Under the pieces are notes generated by a model. It was not told the DNA's origin. It did not search any database and worked only from the letters and a program-made list of their open reading frames with translations. Below are positions 31,597 through 33,591 of a stretch of DNA of 33,591 nt, piece by piece (position 1 is the first letter of the stretch; the number at the start of each line of letters is the position of its first letter). A program made the position numbers and the translations under genes. This DNA is from Chloroflexota bacterium (GTDB taxonomy: Bacteria > Chloroflexota > Dehalococcoidia > SM23-28-2 > RBG-16-64-32): positions 1 to 33,591 of the forward strand of contig VBEJ01000040.1 of the NCBI GenBank assembly GCA_005882985.1. Reading direction: 5' to 3'.

Positions 31597-31652
31597 ACTA
31601 CACAGAGGCCCATTCCGAGGCCGAAAGCGGCAGCGAGAGCGATTAGCCTCGC

Positions 31653-32078
31653 CTATTCGGGCTCATACTGCGGCGGCTGCGTGATTCCCCACTGCCGCCA
31701 GTCGTAGACGCGGAGAGCCAGCGTTAGCCTTGGCTCCCAGCCCACGGACTGGTACTGCGGGAACTTCTCGCGGATCATCGCCCAGGCGCGCTCTTGCTCT
31801 TCGCCCTCGGCGGGCTCGGCATTGCAGCGAAGGAGGACGCCTTTGAGGAGCGCCCAGTTGTCGTCGTAGTAGTCGATGAGGAGGGCGACCTTACCGCTGG
31901 CCCGTACGCCTTCCGCGCTGGCGTATTTCTGGCCGATGTCGACGTAGACGGTTGACTCGCCGTCGAAGACGGGGCAGACGGGAATGGCGTGTGGCTCGCC
32001 GTTGGGCCGGGCAGTGGCGATTCGGCAGACGCGTGCTTCGCCTATGAACTGCTTGACGGGTTCGGGAAGCGGTTCCAT
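31653..32078 (-). CDS. Pyridoxamine-phosphate-oxidase-fold (PPOX) protein
   Basis: 141 residues. The ARVCRIATARPNGEPHAIPVCPVFDGESTVYVDIG opening and the KVALLIDYYDDNW strand match the split-barrel flavin/F420/haem-binding PPOX family. Such proteins use FMN or F420 as redox cofactor, and the subgroup cannot be assigned by eye. The ATG abuts the radA stop without a Shine-Dalgarno, so it is probably co-transcribed and coupled with radA. Confidence 0.88.
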   Translation of the reverse strand: MEPLPEPVKQFIGEARVCRIATARPNGEPHAIPVCPVFDGESTVYVDIGQKYASAEGVRASGKVALLIDYYDDNWALLKGVLLRCNAEPAEGEEQERAWAMIREKFPQYQSVGWEPRLTLALRVYDWRQWGITQPPQYEPE

Positions 32079-33476
32079 TTATGCCAGGGCGAGTCTAACA
32101 GCATCTCGAACCGTCGGCGCCGGCATGACGTTGATCCCCGCTCGCAGCGGCCCACCCTTTGCGTTCGAGCCGGGCACGATCGCGCGGGTGAAGCCCAGGC
32201 GCTCGGCCTCTGCGAGTCGCCGGTCGAGCTGCGAGACGGAGCGCAGCTCGCCGGAGAGGCCGATCTCGCCGAGAGCGATGATATCGCCGGCGATTGGTTT
32301 GTCGCGCTGCGACGAGACGATCGCGAGAGCGAGGCCGAGGTCAGCCGCCGGCTCGCGGACGCGCAGGCCGCCCACGACAGAGGCGATGATGTCCTGCGAC
32401 GCCAGCGGGAGGCTCAGGCGACGGCTGAGGACCGCAGATACGAGAATCAGGCGGTTCACGTCGAGGCCGTTGGCTGTGCGGCGCGGCGCCGGGGTGACGG
32501 TCGGGCTGGTGAGCGCCTGGACCTCGACGAGCATGGGCCGGCTGCCTTCAAGCGTCGCTACGATCGCGGACCCTACGGCGTCTCGCGCTCGCTCTGCGAT
32601 GAAGGCCTGCGAAGGGTTCTCGACCGCTTGCATGCCCTCGCCTGTCATTTCGAAGACGCCGATCTCATCGACGGACCCGAAGCGATTCTTCACGCCGCGC
32701 AGAAGCCGGTAGCTGCTGAAGCGCTCGCCTTCGAGATAGAGGACGACGTCGACGATGTGCTCGAGCAGGCGGGGCCCGGCGATGTCTCCGTCCTTGGTGA
32801 CGTGGCCGATGATGAAGACGGGGATGCCGGTGGTCTTGCCCCAGCGCATCAGCTCCAGCGCGGACTGGCGCAGTTGGGCGACGGTGCCGGGCGCCTGCGC
32901 AGCGGCCTCTGTGTAAACCGTCTGGATGGAGTCGACGACGAGGGCGGCCGGGGCTAGAGAGTCCGCGCGCCGGAACACCTCCTCGAGGTTGGTCTCCGGG
33001 AGGGCGAAGAGGCCCTCGCCGGAGAGGCCGAGGCGCTCGCAGCGGAGCTTGAGTTGGGCGGCGCTCTCCTCGCCGGAGACGTAGAGGGCCCGTCGACCCG
33101 GCTCAGGACAGGCGGGGCGGCCGTTGGCGATGCCGGCGGCTACCTGGAGGAGGAGCGTCGACTTGCCAATGCCCGGGTCGCCGCCGACTAGGACGAGCGA
33201 GCCAGCGACGATGCCGCCGCCGAGGACTCGGTCGAACTCAGGGAGTCCGGACGACAGGCGCGGCTCGTCTGCGCCGGATAGGCTTGAGAGCTCGACGGGT
33301 TCTGTTCGAGGGCCTTCGCGCCGACCAGTGGCGGCCGCGCGCGGGGCGGGGAGGACTTCGGTGAAGGTGTTCCAGGAGGCGCAGCCGGGGCAGCGGCCGA
33401 GCCACTTGGGGCTCTCGTGGCCACACTCGGAGCAGGCGAAGGTGCTGCGTGCGGGCCTGGAGCTGACGGTGGCCAT
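32079..33476 (-). CDS. radA: DNA repair protein RadA
   Basis: 465 residues from the ATG at 33476; the open frame continues upstream to 33578 but lacks conserved sequence. It has the zinc finger CSECGHESPKWLGRCPGCASW, the RecA-like core with Walker A GDPGIGKST, the RadA signature VKNRFG, and a C-terminal Lon-like domain (VVGGLRVREPAADLGLALAI). It promotes branch migration in recombination repair. A CATAAT box ends 7 nt before the ATG, so the mRNA looks leaderless. Confidence 0.97.
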   Translation of the reverse strand: MATVSSRPARSTFACSECGHESPKWLGRCPGCASWNTFTEVLPAPRAAATGRREGPRTEPVELSSLSGADEPRLSSGLPEFDRVLGGGIVAGSLVLVGGDPGIGKSTLLLQVAAGIANGRPACPEPGRRALYVSGEESAAQLKLRCERLGLSGEGLFALPETNLEEVFRRADSLAPAALVVDSIQTVYTEAAAQAPGTVAQLRQSALELMRWGKTTGIPVFIIGHVTKDGDIAGPRLLEHIVDVVLYLEGERFSSYRLLRGVKNRFGSVDEIGVFEMTGEGMQAVENPSQAFIAERARDAVGSAIVATLEGSRPMLVEVQALTSPTVTPAPRRTANGLDVNRLILVSAVLSRRLSLPLASQDIIASVVGGLRVREPAADLGLALAIVSSQRDKPIAGDIIALGEIGLSGELRSVSQLDRRLAEAERLGFTRAIVPGSNAKGGPLRAGINVMPAPTVRDAVRLALA

Positions 33477-33483
33477 TGCGGGC

Positions 33484-33513
33484 ATTATGGACTGCGGGTC
33501 AGGGGCGGGACAA
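33484..33513 (-). promoter_or_regulatory. Leaderless promoter of radA
   Basis: On the minus strand TTGTCC (33513-33508) and CATAAT (33489-33484) are 18 nt apart; the -10 box ends 7 nt upstream of the radA ATG. Transcription should start at or one base from the start codon. An alternative ATG at 33485 would fall inside the -10 box, favouring the start at 33476. Confidence 0.5.
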
Positions 33514-33591
33514 CGGCGAGATGGCACTCGTCCACAAAAAATTGGAGAGCTGATGCGGCCCTTTTGACTCGAGAGCACTTGCCGTCTTTGT

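Overview
The window is GC-rich, gene-dense chromosomal DNA from a bacterium. I see no plasmid, phage, insertion sequence, CRISPR, tRNA or rRNA. The gene set suggests an uncultured Chloroflexota, perhaps a Dehalococcoidia-like lineage: a translin-family protein and paired FmdB zinc ribbons in a bacterium, a complete mreBCD-mrdA-rodA block, ftsH next to rplU-rpmA-rpmE-DUF1385, a split his cluster, and acyl-CoA/CoA-transferase and phosphotriesterase-type enzymes. The lineage is inferred from gene content only.

Layout. (1) 1-3570, minus: uvrA, a translationally coupled gene of unknown function, then the first 9 codons of a ferredoxin with its own promoter. (2) 3786-6677, plus: a membrane GGDEF/HD-GYP cyclic-di-GMP protein and a class-I-like CoA-transferase. 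(3) 9071-6712, minus: a RecB-like Fe-S nuclease, an FmdB zinc ribbon, a probable small membrane protein, a second FmdB protein and a translin/C3PO homologue, tightly packed. (4) 9150-11142, plus: an Aur1-like PAP2 membrane protein and a radical SAM enzyme. (5) 13147-11144, minus: rnhB, a phosphotriesterase-like lactonase and yraN. (6) 13293-17765, plus: a 4-OT tautomerase, ftsH, rplU (with an ATT start codon), rpmA, rpmE and a DUF1385 protein. (7) 22230-17767, minus: a GNAT acetyltransferase, then hisH-hisA-[acyl-CoA dehydrogenase]-hisF-hisI. (8) 22326-31596, plus: ligA, a lipoprotein thermonuclease, the rod-shape operon mreB-mreC-mreD-mrdA-rodA, and an amidohydrolase. (9) 33476-31653, minus: radA and a PPOX-fold protein, with radA apparently leaderless.

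Most of this is housekeeping: DNA repair and replication (UvrA, LigA, RadA, RNase HII), cell shape, histidine synthesis and ribosome assembly. The most unusual points are: (a) rplU, whose reading frame begins at an ATT exactly where L21 should start, 6 nt after a strong Shine-Dalgarno, in a short leader made almost entirely of two hairpins directly downstream of a good promoter; (b) the translin/FmdB/Fe-S-nuclease operon; (c) the PAP2-radical SAM pair with an evenly spaced four-cysteine ladder; (d) an acyl-CoA dehydrogenase, with Asp at the usual catalytic-Glu site, inserted in the his operon; and (e) leaderless promoter arrangements for hisH and radA.

No gene-free stretch exceeds 300 bases. 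The longest is the divergent uvrA/GGDEF spacer (3571-3785), which holds the uvrA promoter and an AT-rich tract.
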